Shown piece after piece: positions 8,749 through 16,998 of a DNA stretch of 34,015 nt. The translations under genes were made by a program, and so were the position numbers. The DNA is from Candidatus Poseidoniales archaeon (lineage in GTDB: Archaea; Thermoplasmatota; Poseidoniia; Poseidoniales; Poseidoniaceae), in NCBI GenBank assembly GCA_003602485.1, contig QQSD01000079.1:1-34015 (forward strand). The letters are read 5' to 3'. The first letter of the stretch is position 1; each line of letters starts with the position of its first letter. The notes beneath the pieces are model-generated. The model was not told the origin of the DNA. It searched no databases and saw nothing but the letters and a program-made list of their open reading frames with translations.

Positions 8749-9798
8749 TCAACCTTCAACTGATTCATAGGTCTCTTTTGAGAATTGACTCAAGAATTCC
8801 CACATTAGAATCTGTGGGTCGTAGAGGCCTTGATTTCCAAGGCAATTCCATACGACATCAGGTGTGCAGAGGTCATTGGCGTAGAGATTATGACCGCCTG
8901 CGTGAACGGTGATTAAGACGACTTCAGCATCGTTTTTACAATCCGTGAAGCCTTGAACACTGTAAACTGAACCTGGTTCATTACGGTCGGGCAAAGCGCC
9001 TTCGCAATCATTGTATTCTGCCCAATCATACATATTTTCAACAGCACCCGTCTGCATTGATTCGAGATTTCGCCTGTTTTCATCAACGATGCCCCACGCA
9101 ATGGTGTTGGTATAGGGTGTATTTTCATCAATGAAGCCGTGGATTTCTAGAATCGGAAGAGGCTGGTAGGTGGATGTCTCGTGGAAACTGAGGTATCCAG
9201 AGGTACAGGCAACGGCTGCTATTACGTCACTGGCCTCCAAGGCCATTCGCTGGGCCATCATACAACCATTTGACCAACCTGAAAGGTAAATCCTGTCTTT
9301 ATCAACTGGATAGTTCAAAATGGTCTGTTCAATTACCTCAAGTAGGTAGCCGACATCATCGATTTCAAGATGAACGGCATCTCCACAACAATAACCAGCA
9401 TTCCATGATTCTTCATTTCCACCGAAAGGTAAGGTTGTATTGTCAAGGAGAATACCTTCCGGGTGTACCACGATGGCACCGACCTCGTCGGCTAACATCA
9501 TAATGTCACTGTGTGCGCGTGTTTCAGGAGCAGACCGAGCCCATCCATGGAGTTCAAAAATGACCGGTGCATTTGATGTTTCGTTAACCGATTCGGGAAT
9601 GTAGGTTTGATAGCAGCGCTCCCAACCATCAAAATCAAAACACGCATATTCACCAGGATCAGGTCGGATGAAATTTCCAACCTCTTGGCTTGAATCAGTA
9701 GAGCCCCCCTCGTCACTCCCGAGAGCGCTCAGGCAGCCTTGAAAGGAAAAAAGGAGAACTGCTAAGATGGTGAACCAGGTTGGTCCAGACCCCGCCAT
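8749..9798 (-). CDS. secreted PHB-depolymerase/feruloyl-esterase-like alpha/beta hydrolase
   Basis: This 349-residue protein has an N-terminal hydrophobic segment (about 8-20) followed by Cys22 in FQGCLSALG, which may be a lipoprotein site although the lipobox is imperfect. The mature part matches the esterase PHB depolymerase (LpqC-like) family: PVIFELHGW at the oxyanion strand, SWNAGYCCGDAV at about 131-142, and the nucleophile Ser176 in SGWSNGCM. The triad is probably completed by Asp224 in HGFIDENTPY and His303 in VHAGGHNLY. Numerous Cys residues outside the signal suggest disulfides. Substrates of the family include polyesters, feruloylated polysaccharides and acetyl esters; the real one is unknown. 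It is separated from the PKD-domain gene upstream by 41 bp and is probably co-transcribed with it. Confidence 0.85.
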   Translation of the reverse strand: MAGSGPTWFTILAVLLFSFQGCLSALGSDEGGSTDSSQEVGNFIRPDPGEYACFDFDGWERCYQTYIPESVNETSNAPVIFELHGWARSAPETRAHSDIMMLADEVGAIVVHPEGILLDNTTLPFGGNEESWNAGYCCGDAVHLEIDDVGYLLEVIEQTILNYPVDKDRIYLSGWSNGCMMAQRMALEASDVIAAVACTSGYLSFHETSTYQPLPILEIHGFIDENTPYTNTIAWGIVDENRRNLESMQTGAVENMYDWAEYNDCEGALPDRNEPGSVYSVQGFTDCKNDAEVVLITVHAGGHNLYANDLCTPDVVWNCLGNQGLYDPQILMWEFLSQFSKETYESVEG

Positions 9799-9839
9799 GA
9801 CCAGTACTCTTCATCTCCAACTCATTAAGATTCTCAATG

Positions 9840-10625
9840 TCAAATGACCGATGTCACCCAAGCAGCGGTTGGCTTGTGCCAGTCTCTTACCTGGTCTGTT
9901 TCGAGTCGAAGTTGCATGCTTTGCCCTTCCTCTAAATCTACGTCTTCAAGGAGAAAGTCGACGATGTATTCGTTACTTCGAAAGGTGTCGTCAAACAGGA
10001 TTTCCTGTTCAATAACAGAGCCTTCCTCAAGTTTCTGGAGAATGACACGCACATGACATTCTTGGAGGGGATTTCGAAGGGTACATGATTCGCTGCTCCC
10101 ATCGTGCTCAACTTGAACAAATCCATCGAGTGTTGTGGTTGTTGAATGGGTCGAGAGTACAATCACGGTATCTTTGGCAGTTGGGGCACAGACGCATTCC
10201 ATGTTGTCTGCTTCAACCTCGGATTCAAGTTGGACGACGACGGACAACGAACGGGTTTCAATGGTCTCAGATGTCACCAGCGTTGCCGTAATGTCATGAT
10301 GGCCAGGTTGAGAGAATTCGTGCGTGACACTGGCGCCAGTCCGAACTTCACCATCACCAAAATCCCATGTCACCATCCCGTCTGAAACCGATGATGAGAA
10401 GACAAATTGATGGAGGATTTCCGTGACAACTTCCTCCTCATCGTTGTCTCCTTCATCAACCTCAATCATCACGTAACGATTGGTCCCAGCTGCATTGTCG
10501 ACCGATATTTCAAAGGCTTCATCTTGGGCTGAGAAGGGATTGAGTCCTGAACCCAACGCACTCACCATGGTGAAGCCAGCAAGGCAAATGACAAGAGCAA
10601 GAACACCGATAACATTGGTTCGCAT
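9840..10625 (-). CDS. secreted PKD-domain protein
   Basis: This 261-residue protein has an N-terminal signal or anchor helix (about 5-24, then an Ala-Leu-Gly boundary). A PKD-type Ig-like domain at about residues 75-140 carries the hallmark WDFGDGEVRTGASVTHEFSQPGHHDI. The following region (about 150-261) has four Cys residues (MECVCAP, CTLRNPLQEC) and is predicted beta-rich, with no recognised family. PKD domains usually mediate protein or carbohydrate contacts on surface and secreted proteins, so a binding role alongside the downstream esterase is inferred. It starts at ATG 10625 immediately downstream of a good promoter, and looks leaderless. Confidence 0.75.
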   Translation of the reverse strand: MRTNVIGVLALVICLAGFTMVSALGSGLNPFSAQDEAFEISVDNAAGTNRYVMIEVDEGDNDEEEVVTEILHQFVFSSSVSDGMVTWDFGDGEVRTGASVTHEFSQPGHHDITATLVTSETIETRSLSVVVQLESEVEADNMECVCAPTAKDTVIVLSTHSTTTTLDGFVQVEHDGSSESCTLRNPLQECHVRVILQKLEEGSVIEQEILFDDTFRSNEYIVDFLLEDVDLEEGQSMQLRLETDQVRDWHKPTAAWVTSVI

Positions 10626-10644
10626 GTATGTTATTTAATTAACC

Positions 10645-10656
10645 GAGAATATAAGC
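10645..10656 (-). promoter_or_regulatory. archaeal TATA box for the PKD protein/esterase operon
   Basis: The minus strand reads GCTTATATTCTC. It is centred about 25 bases before ATG 10625, the spacing expected from a TATA box to the start of a leaderless transcript. The divergent 10626-10728 region is AT-rich; a second element, GTTTATTTTA at 10661-10670, could serve the plus-strand mutase gene. Confidence 0.4.
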
Positions 10657-10728
10657 GCGTGTTTATTTTATTCAACAATTAACTGATGAAATAGGTGCGT
10701 TGATAGGGAAGCGCCCTCTCCTGTGACC

Positions 10729-11175
10729 ATGGACCAACCCTTGCGTATCGTGGTGGCTAAGCCAGGACTTGACGGTCACGACCGTGGAGCAAAGGTCGTT
10801 GCCCGCGCCCTTCGGGATGCGGGGCACGAAGTCATCTACACTGGCTTGCGCCGTACCGCTCAACAAATCGTTGAGACGGTTCGTGATGAAGACGCCCGAT
10901 TTCTCGGCTTGTCATCTCTTTCAGGAGCGCATGCTCATCTCTTCCCCCAAGTTTGCAAGCATTTACTCGAGGCTGGATTAAACGATGTCATCGTCTTCGG
11001 AGGTGGAATTATTCCACACGAAGACCGCTCTGCACTCCATGAGGTAGGGATTCGGGCTGTCTTCGGTCCCGGTACGCCAACCTCTGAAATTCTTGATTTC
11101 ATTCAACAAGCATTCGACAAAGGTAATGCTGGCGTCGGACAAGATACTACTTGGCATTGGACATCATCAGCATGA
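10729..11175 (+). CDS. methylmalonyl-CoA mutase, B12-binding (small) subunit
   Basis: This is a 148-residue stand-alone cobalamin-binding domain. I chose ATG 10729 over the GTG two codons upstream. It has the base-off/His-on B12 signature DGHDRG near residues 15-20 (DxHxxG), then LGLSSLSGAH and VIFGGGIIPHED, the remaining cofactor contacts. In archaea the mutase is commonly split into a catalytic TIM-barrel subunit and this domain. The enzyme converts methylmalonyl-CoA to succinyl-CoA with adenosylcobalamin. The large subunit is not here. The gene is followed after 10 bp by meaB, so the operon makes the cofactor-handling part of the pathway, consistent with the carboxylase operon on the opposite strand. 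Confidence 0.93.
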   Translation: MDQPLRIVVAKPGLDGHDRGAKVVARALRDAGHEVIYTGLRRTAQQIVETVRDEDARFLGLSSLSGAHAHLFPQVCKHLLEAGLNDVIVFGGGIIPHEDRSALHEVGIRAVFGPGTPTSEILDFIQQAFDKGNAGVGQDTTWHWTSSA

Positions 11176-11185
11176 GGTGCCCTTC

Positions 11186-12088
11186 ATGAGCGAAGAAATC
11201 CCACTGGCACTCAACGGTGACCGCCGCGCCATTGCTCGAGTCTTGAGCGGTCTCGAAAACGGAACCATCACCGTTGAGCAAGCATTGGCAGGAAGGCAAT
11301 CTGACCCTTCTTCAACATCTTGGTCGACCATGGCCATTACTGGTGCTCCGGGAGTTGGGAAATCAGTCCTTGTCGACGCGCTGATGACCGTTTGGGCAAC
11401 CAACGGAACCAAAGTTGCGCTGCTTGCAGTTGACCCCAGTTCACCACGGACGGGTGGGGCTCTCCTCGGCGACAGAGTTCGAATGTCATCAGTGGATAAT
11501 CCCGCCATCAAGGAACTCGTGTATGTGAGATCGATTGCAACCCGCTCATCATCGGGAAGCGTCCCGCTTATTGTGGAAGATATGGCAGCATTTTTGCTTG
11601 TATGTGGCTGGGAAAAAGTGTTGATTGAAACCGTTGGTTCAGGACAAGCCGAATTACGTTGCGCCGCAGTTGCAGACCGTATTGTTGTCGTCGAAGGACC
11701 TGCCCGAGGCGATGGCATTCAAGCAGAGAAAGCCGGTTTGCTTGAACTAGCAGACATTGTGCTGGTCAACAAAGCAGACTTGGACGGAGCTGAACGCCAT
11801 GCTGGTGAACTGAAAGAGTCCTTTGGCCTCGGAGAACAACAAGCTCCTGAGGTGCTCTTGACTTCAGCCCTTCACGGCAGCGGAGTGGTAGAAGCTGCTC
11901 AAGCCCTCATGGGACTCGAAAGTTCAGGCCGCGCCCTTCGTGCCCGAATGCGTGAACGATTGCTTGGCCAACACGAACGACGGCTGATTCAACATCCGTC
12001 CTACAATGCCCTTCTTGATGCTCTTTGCGAGGGTACACTTGATATCCGAACCGCACTGGCTCGCATTGATGACGAAGCAGATGAGTGA
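11186..12088 (+). CDS. meaB: methylmalonyl-CoA mutase-associated GTPase MeaB
   Basis: This G3E-family P-loop GTPase protects and reloads methylmalonyl-CoA mutase with intact adenosylcobalamin. I start it at ATG 11186 (300 residues), preceded by GAGGTG at 11174-11179; upstream in-frame Met codons would overlap the mutase subunit. The Walker A motif is GAPGVGKS (about 53-60), followed by LAVDPSSPRTGGALLGDRVRM, the IETVGSGQAE switch region and the VNKADLDGAERHA guanine-specificity motif. The length is close to the usual 310-330, with a short C-terminal helical region. Its 3' end overlaps the next gene by 8 bp. Confidence 0.93.
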   Translation: MSEEIPLALNGDRRAIARVLSGLENGTITVEQALAGRQSDPSSTSWSTMAITGAPGVGKSVLVDALMTVWATNGTKVALLAVDPSSPRTGGALLGDRVRMSSVDNPAIKELVYVRSIATRSSSGSVPLIVEDMAAFLLVCGWEKVLIETVGSGQAELRCAAVADRIVVVEGPARGDGIQAEKAGLLELADIVLVNKADLDGAERHAGELKESFGLGEQQAPEVLLTSALHGSGVVEAAQALMGLESSGRALRARMRERLLGQHERRLIQHPSYNALLDALCEGTLDIRTALARIDDEADE

Positions 12089-12707
12089 ACAGGTCGAGAT
12101 GACCAATCCGGTTGACACTTCTGTCGGGGGAATGAAAGGGCACATCCTCAGACGGGCCATTCATCTCTCGATGATGTTGATTCCCTACGTCTATTTTGCC
12201 CACGGGGAATCCGTTGCTAAAACCGTTGACTTAACGCTTGACCAAGTGGTTGCCAGCGTGATTCTCATCGCCCTGATAGCTGAAGCGATTCGCCTCAAAC
12301 TTGGCATCACAATCTTCGGCCAGCGAGATTACGAAGCCAAGCAAATTTCTGCCTTAGCATGGGGAGCTATTGGAGTGGGCCTTGTCTTGTTGCTCGTACC
12401 CCACAAAGCCTACGCGTGGCCACTCATCGCCTCACTCGCCCTTGGCGACCCCTTCATGGGTGAATTACGACGCAAAGATTTCAATGACCGCCAGGTAATG
12501 ATTTACGCCACGGTGCTCATCTTGGCCATCTGGCTAACCTGTTCGTTGCAATTTGAAACGCCTCTTTGGGTTGCAATTATTGCAGCACCAATCTGCATGA
12601 TTTCGGAATGGCCTCGCCTGCGATACATCGACGATAACGCCACGATGGTACTCATTCCACTTGCATTCATTCTAATTTTAGAGCCCTTTGCTCAAGTAAT
12701 GGTTTGA
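12081..12707 (+). CDS. polytopic membrane protein, dolichol/phytol-kinase-like
   Basis: This protein of about 208 residues starts at ATG 12081, overlapping the meaB stop (ATG 12069 and 12099 are alternatives). There are about six or seven hydrophobic segments. Features reminiscent of the CTP-dependent lipid kinase family (Sec59/DGK1/VTE5) are HILRRAIHLSMM near the N-terminus, a conserved-looking cytosolic loop ALGDPFMGELRRKD, and YIDDNATMVLIPLAF near the C-terminus (compare the family's RK..H, GD..A...G and D.l..P motifs). If correct, it phosphorylates a polyprenol such as dolichol for glycosylation carriers. The similarity is by motif pattern only and another membrane enzyme is possible. Translational coupling to meaB need not imply a common function. 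Confidence 0.45.
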   Translation: MSEQVEMTNPVDTSVGGMKGHILRRAIHLSMMLIPYVYFAHGESVAKTVDLTLDQVVASVILIALIAEAIRLKLGITIFGQRDYEAKQISALAWGAIGVGLVLLLVPHKAYAWPLIASLALGDPFMGELRRKDFNDRQVMIYATVLILAIWLTCSLQFETPLWVAIIAAPICMISEWPRLRYIDDNATMVLIPLAFILILEPFAQVMV

Positions 12708-12784
12708 CCAATATCGTCAAAGGGCGAAGATTTCGCTCAATATGTTGAAATGGGGGGTTCCGTTGGTTAGGATGAGTGAAGCGC

Positions 12785-12895
12785 ATGAGCGACGAAACAA
12801 GCAGCAACGACCCGCCTCAAATCGCATACCAAGTCGGCTTTGGATTGGCCATGATTCTTCTCATCGTGACCATGTTCCAATACCCTCTTTGGTGA
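12785..12895 (+). CDS. 36-residue single-helix membrane miniprotein
   Basis: ATG 12785 to TGA 12893-12895 encodes a polar N-terminal dozen residues (MSDETSSNDPP) and then a hydrophobic helix (GFGLAMILLIVTMF) ending QYPLW. The polar-then-helix layout with a terminal aromatic cluster is typical of real one-helix membrane proteins. It occupies the middle of a 244-bp gap between the kinase-like and asparagine-synthase genes, where nothing else is seen. No classical Shine-Dalgarno directly precedes it, although GGGGGG lies about 30 bases upstream. Function unknown; chance cannot be excluded at this length. Confidence 0.45.
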   Translation: MSDETSSNDPPQIAYQVGFGLAMILLIVTMFQYPLW

Positions 12896-12951
12896 CATTT
12901 CCATAACGAAATTGAACATCCCTTCAAAAGGGAGGAGCCTACCCTAATTCT

Positions 12952-14736
12952 ATGTGCGGGATTGGAGGTGTTTTGGGGCAACCCCAAGCCACAGTCCTCA
13001 ACCGGATAAATCACCTCCAAAACCATCGTGGACCAGATGAACAATCAACGTGGATAGACCAACAAATCGGTTTTGCACATACCCGACTTGCCATTCTTGA
13101 TATCCATGGAAGTCAACAACCGATTACTGCTCCAAACGGAAGCGTTTTGATTGTCAACGGTGAGATCTACAATCACGAAGCCATTCGAACGTCAAATCCC
13201 AATTACCCCTTCACGACTGCAGGGGATAGTGAAGTGATTCTTGCACTTCATGCATCAACTGTTCAGTCATCGAATAAACCCACTGCGCAAGATTATGCTG
13301 CTTGGCTTGGAGAACTCGACGGCATGTATGCCCTAGCGCTTTGGGATGCTCAACACGAACAGTTAATCCTAGCGAGAGACCCATTAGGAATCAAGCCACT
13401 CATGCGGACTCAGATCGAAGGCGACATGCTTTTTGCAAGTGAAGTCAAAGCTTTCCATGCCGACGAACGATACACTCCTCAACTGGACGAACTTGCGTTT
13501 GCCGCTCGATTGGTTTGGGAATATCCACTTGACGCTACGACTCTGCTCAAAGGAGTTCATCATGTTCGCCCGGGCACCATTGAAGTCTGGAGTACCAATG
13601 AACGTGGTGAAGCATCTTGCAGTGGAAAGGCCAAGATAGAGCGACAAGCGATGAATCCTTCGAAAACCTGGGACCCGACCCACCAAGCCGAACCCTTGCT
13701 GGATTCATTCATCACGAGTGTGCAACAACGCTTGATGGCAGACGTACCAGTTGGCATCGTTCTGTCGGGTGGCCTTGACTCAAGTCTTGTTGCTGCAGTG
13801 GCTCACGAAGCAGCTCAGCGAGCAGGTCAACCCGTTCCTGAATGTTGGACAGTGGCTGAAAGTGAGGAGAACCCTGATTGGATTGCAGCAGAACACGTAG
13901 CCTCGCATTTTGACCTCCGCCACCATCAACATATCCTTGACGAAAATGCCTTTGAAGAACGGCTACCACAACTGGTTTGGCATGGAGAAGACATCGATGT
14001 GACGGTCCTCTTCTTCAATCCCCTCTTCGAACACATGTCTCGTCATGTGAAGGTCGGCTTGTGTGGTCAAGGAGCCGATGAATTGCATGCAGGATACCCA
14101 CGATACGGTCAACTTGGCGAATATAGGAACGTCCTTCAAGAACGAATGCAAGGCCTTCCCGATGTGATGCAACAACAGTTGGCAGAGGGCGGACTCAATC
14201 CCAATGAGGGATGGCACCTCAATTCTCACCAGCCTGCGCAACATACCAAGGATCTTGGCACCATGCTCGACTTTGAGTTAAATCACGGTCAACTGAGTAA
14301 TTTCCAACTCCGACTGGTCGACCGTCACTCAATGGCTCATTCATTGGAAGTTCGCGTTCCTTTCTTGGGCAGTGAACATCGAAAAGAGACCTATGCACTC
14401 CCCATGGACTGGCGGCGAAGCAAGGACCGCGAAGAAAAGGCTGCGTTACGCAGGGCTGCTGACCTCACGGACCTCCCCAAAGACATTGTCCGAAGGCCGA
14501 AACTCCCTGCTGGTCGGGCTACATCACCAACCATGCTCAATACCTTCCTCAACGACTACTCTGCTCAAACCGAAGAGCTCTTAGAACGGTATAAAACATG
14601 GGCACCGGCAATGAAGGGGCAAGAAGAATTAGCCATAGGACTCGGACTCTTTGAGGCTTTACATCTTCAATCAGATGGGTACAAAAAAGCCAACCAAAGC
14701 GTCCATGCTCTGTTGAGTGAGGTGATTGGATGTTAG
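12952..14736 (+). CDS. asnB: glutamine-hydrolysing asparagine synthase (AsnB family)
   Basis: This 594-residue, two-domain protein starts with Met-Cys-Gly, which fixes the start because Cys2 is the Ntn glutaminase nucleophile. The N-domain includes HRGPDE, HTRLAILD, NGEIYNH and the GDSEVIL loop. The synthetase domain has the PP-loop SGGLDSS (about 272-278) and later GQGADELHAGYPRY and LEVRVPFLG, then RRPKLPAGRAT. It makes asparagine from aspartate, glutamine and ATP. Relatives amidate other acids, and its place as the first gene of a cluster with GshA and a saccharopine dehydrogenase-like enzyme leaves room for a different acceptor. A GGGAGGAG stretch lies about 14-20 bases before the start. 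The 3' end overlaps gshA by 7 bp. Confidence 0.9.
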   Translation: MCGIGGVLGQPQATVLNRINHLQNHRGPDEQSTWIDQQIGFAHTRLAILDIHGSQQPITAPNGSVLIVNGEIYNHEAIRTSNPNYPFTTAGDSEVILALHASTVQSSNKPTAQDYAAWLGELDGMYALALWDAQHEQLILARDPLGIKPLMRTQIEGDMLFASEVKAFHADERYTPQLDELAFAARLVWEYPLDATTLLKGVHHVRPGTIEVWSTNERGEASCSGKAKIERQAMNPSKTWDPTHQAEPLLDSFITSVQQRLMADVPVGIVLSGGLDSSLVAAVAHEAAQRAGQPVPECWTVAESEENPDWIAAEHVASHFDLRHHQHILDENAFEERLPQLVWHGEDIDVTVLFFNPLFEHMSRHVKVGLCGQGADELHAGYPRYGQLGEYRNVLQERMQGLPDVMQQQLAEGGLNPNEGWHLNSHQPAQHTKDLGTMLDFELNHGQLSNFQLRLVDRHSMAHSLEVRVPFLGSEHRKETYALPMDWRRSKDREEKAALRRAADLTDLPKDIVRRPKLPAGRATSPTMLNTFLNDYSAQTEELLERYKTWAPAMKGQEELAIGLGLFEALHLQSDGYKKANQSVHALLSEVIGC

Positions 14737-15932
14737 AATTGAACAATGCAAATAAGCGCCTTGAAGAGAAACGTGAGGAGATTACGGCATGGATGAAGGT
14801 CAAACGTAGCGAGGTTGCCATCCCGATTTACGGCAGTGTTGACATTCGGGATACTGGCTGGAAAGTTGGTGTCGTTGATGCCAATCACTTTCCCGCAGGA
14901 TTCAACAATATCTCAGAGGACGATTTTGATGAATTGGGCGATCTCTTCAAGGACCACATCAACCATAACCATCCAGACTGTCAATGGGTTCATATTTTTC
15001 CTGAGAGCCACACCAGAAACCAAGGCTATGTGGAAAATATCTCTACCATCAAGCGACTCATTGAGCGAGCTGGTTTCCGATGCACAGTCGGGTCCCCAGA
15101 CCTTGATGAATTTGGCACGCTGCATGGAATCTCAGGCCCTCTCAAACTGGATTTAGTTGAATTGGACAGCGATGGAGAGTTGGTCTTAGACGGTCAGCAA
15201 CCCGACCTCATCCTTCTCAACAACGACCTCACGGGTGGTGCAATTCCTGGACTCCAAACAAACAATATCTCACCACCAACAGAAATGGGATGGCACGTCC
15301 GTAGAAAATCAGAACATTATGCCTGCCTCAAACCCTATGTTGAAGAAATTGCAACCTTATTGGACATTGACCCTTGGCACATGATGCCTCGATGGTTTGT
15401 TTCAAAAAACAAGTGCCTTACTGAAGATTCTTGCCGAATTAAACTCGCTCAGGAAATCGATGAATTTCTTGCCTCAATCCAAAACAAATATGATGAGTTG
15501 GGCATTGAGGACAAACCGTTCGTTGTTATGAAAAATGACAGTGGTACATACGGCTTGGGAATCCTCATATTGGAATCAGGAGATGCTATTTTGAATCTGT
15601 CAAAGAGAAAAGCCAACAAGTTACGATATGCAAAGGGGGGAAGTGATGTTGAAAACTTCCTGATACAGGAAGGCATCCCTACGACCATGAAAACAGAAGA
15701 AGGCGCTCCCGTCGAACCGGTAGTATACCTCGTTGGAGGAGAGGCTGCAGCATGGTTCTACCGAATCAATCCTAAGAAATCCGCTCGAGAAAATCTCAAT
15801 TCACCCAGCGCCATCTTCACCAGTGCCGCAGACGCAACGCAGAGATATGGTGAGCATTCGCAAACTTGGCACGCCTTGCTCGCAGAGTTGAGTATGCTGG
15901 CAATGGGAGCAGAAGCAGCCCTTCGAGGATGA
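14730..15932 (+). CDS. gshA: glutamate-cysteine ligase, type 3 (Acidithiobacillus-type GshA)
   Basis: This 400-residue protein has the hallmark IPIYGSVDIRDTGWK followed by VVDANHFPAGFNN (about 31-60), which I recognise from the type-3 GshA family first described in Acidithiobacillus. A later segment, MKNDSGTYGLGILILESGD, matches its conserved KxDxGTYGxG nucleotide-binding part. The enzyme joins glutamate and cysteine through the gamma-carboxyl using ATP. No glutathione synthetase is visible nearby, so the end product may be gamma-glutamylcysteine, the thiol used by haloarchaea (which use a different GshA family). The gene overlaps asnB by 7 bp and is followed 4 bp later by the saccharopine dehydrogenase-like gene, indicating one transcript. 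Confidence 0.85.
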   Translation: MLELNNANKRLEEKREEITAWMKVKRSEVAIPIYGSVDIRDTGWKVGVVDANHFPAGFNNISEDDFDELGDLFKDHINHNHPDCQWVHIFPESHTRNQGYVENISTIKRLIERAGFRCTVGSPDLDEFGTLHGISGPLKLDLVELDSDGELVLDGQQPDLILLNNDLTGGAIPGLQTNNISPPTEMGWHVRRKSEHYACLKPYVEEIATLLDIDPWHMMPRWFVSKNKCLTEDSCRIKLAQEIDEFLASIQNKYDELGIEDKPFVVMKNDSGTYGLGILILESGDAILNLSKRKANKLRYAKGGSDVENFLIQEGIPTTMKTEEGAPVEPVVYLVGGEAAAWFYRINPKKSARENLNSPSAIFTSAADATQRYGEHSQTWHALLAELSMLAMGAEAALRG

Positions 15933-15936
15933 TACG

Positions 15937-16974
15937 ATGGCACCCGTACACTGCTTAGGCTGTGGTTTGGTTGGGGCTTATGTTGCCCGTATGTTGAGCG
16001 AAGCAGGTCAGGAGGTTCATGCCTACGACCTCACCGACCGTGAGATAACGGGTGTAAAGGTTCACGTTGGTGACGTCTTTAGCCGAATCCAAACGCTACC
16101 TGAGGGTTTGGTCATCAATATGCTGCCAGGGGAACTAGGCCACCAAGCCACTCGTGAATTGGTGCAACGGGGACGCCAGGTTGTCGACCTGTCATTTGCG
16201 GAACAAACTCCCGATGTGCTCCAGGAAGAAGCACTCCGTAACGGTGCAGCTGTTGTTTGGGATGTAGGAATAGCGCCTGGGTTTTCGAACCTCCTCGTGG
16301 CGAAAGCCCTGAGAGAACAGGGTGAACTAGACGATGTGCAAATTAGAGTCGGGGGTAATCCAACCAAGCCTGACGGTATTTGGTCATACATGGCACCATT
16401 TTCACCCTACGATGTCATTGCTGAGTACACGCGCCCTGCTCGAATCATCAGTGATGGTGTGACCGACGTTCGACCTGCTCTTGACCAGCGGCATCGAATA
16501 TCAGTGGAAGGACGGGGTGAAATGGAAGCCTTCCTCTCCGATGGTTTGCGTTCGTTACTATGGACCGTTCCGGCTCATTCGATGGCAGAATATACCGTCC
16601 GCTGGCCCGGCCATATCCAGCGTTATATCGACTTGAGAGATGAGGGTGTGCTCGACCCTGATACATTGGTTAAGTCATGGGCACTTGACCCCACAAAAGG
16701 TGAATTCACATGGATGGAAGTCCTCGTGAAAACTGACAATGAATCGATTCGTTGGACGGTTGAAGACGAGGGGCGAGAACGTGATTCCTCGATGGCGCGA
16801 ACGACTGGTCTCGTCACGACTGCGGTAGCACTTCAGTGGTTAAGCAATCCTGAATTGATTCCCGCTGGCGTCCACGCACCTGAAGAATTGCCAGCCGTAT
16901 TCCTTGAAAGGGCTCGTGAAATGTTTCGTGAGCACGGAGTAAAGGTTCACATGACCTCCTCTCGCACAAACTGA
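15937..16974 (+). CDS. saccharopine dehydrogenase-like NAD(P)-dependent oxidoreductase
   Basis: This 345-residue protein has an N-terminal Rossmann fold: VHCLGCGLVGAYVARML is the dinucleotide loop (GxGxxG with Cys at one position), and an acidic AYDLTDR ends the second strand, suggesting NAD preference. INMLPG and the segment VVDLSFAEQ...A..WDVGIAPGFSNLL are typical of saccharopine dehydrogenase or lysine dehydrogenase-type proteins. The C-terminal half is the catalytic/dimer domain, ending after DSSMARTTG. The family oxidises or reduces secondary amines in lysine and related amino acid metabolism; the actual substrate here is unknown. Its location between gshA and membrane/ferredoxin genes does not identify one. 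Confidence 0.8.
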   Translation: MAPVHCLGCGLVGAYVARMLSEAGQEVHAYDLTDREITGVKVHVGDVFSRIQTLPEGLVINMLPGELGHQATRELVQRGRQVVDLSFAEQTPDVLQEEALRNGAAVVWDVGIAPGFSNLLVAKALREQGELDDVQIRVGGNPTKPDGIWSYMAPFSPYDVIAEYTRPARIISDGVTDVRPALDQRHRISVEGRGEMEAFLSDGLRSLLWTVPAHSMAEYTVRWPGHIQRYIDLRDEGVLDPDTLVKSWALDPTKGEFTWMEVLVKTDNESIRWTVEDEGRERDSSMARTTGLVTTAVALQWLSNPELIPAGVHAPEELPAVFLERAREMFREHGVKVHMTSSRTN

Positions 16975-16998
16975 AAGGGAGAACCACCTCGCACCATC

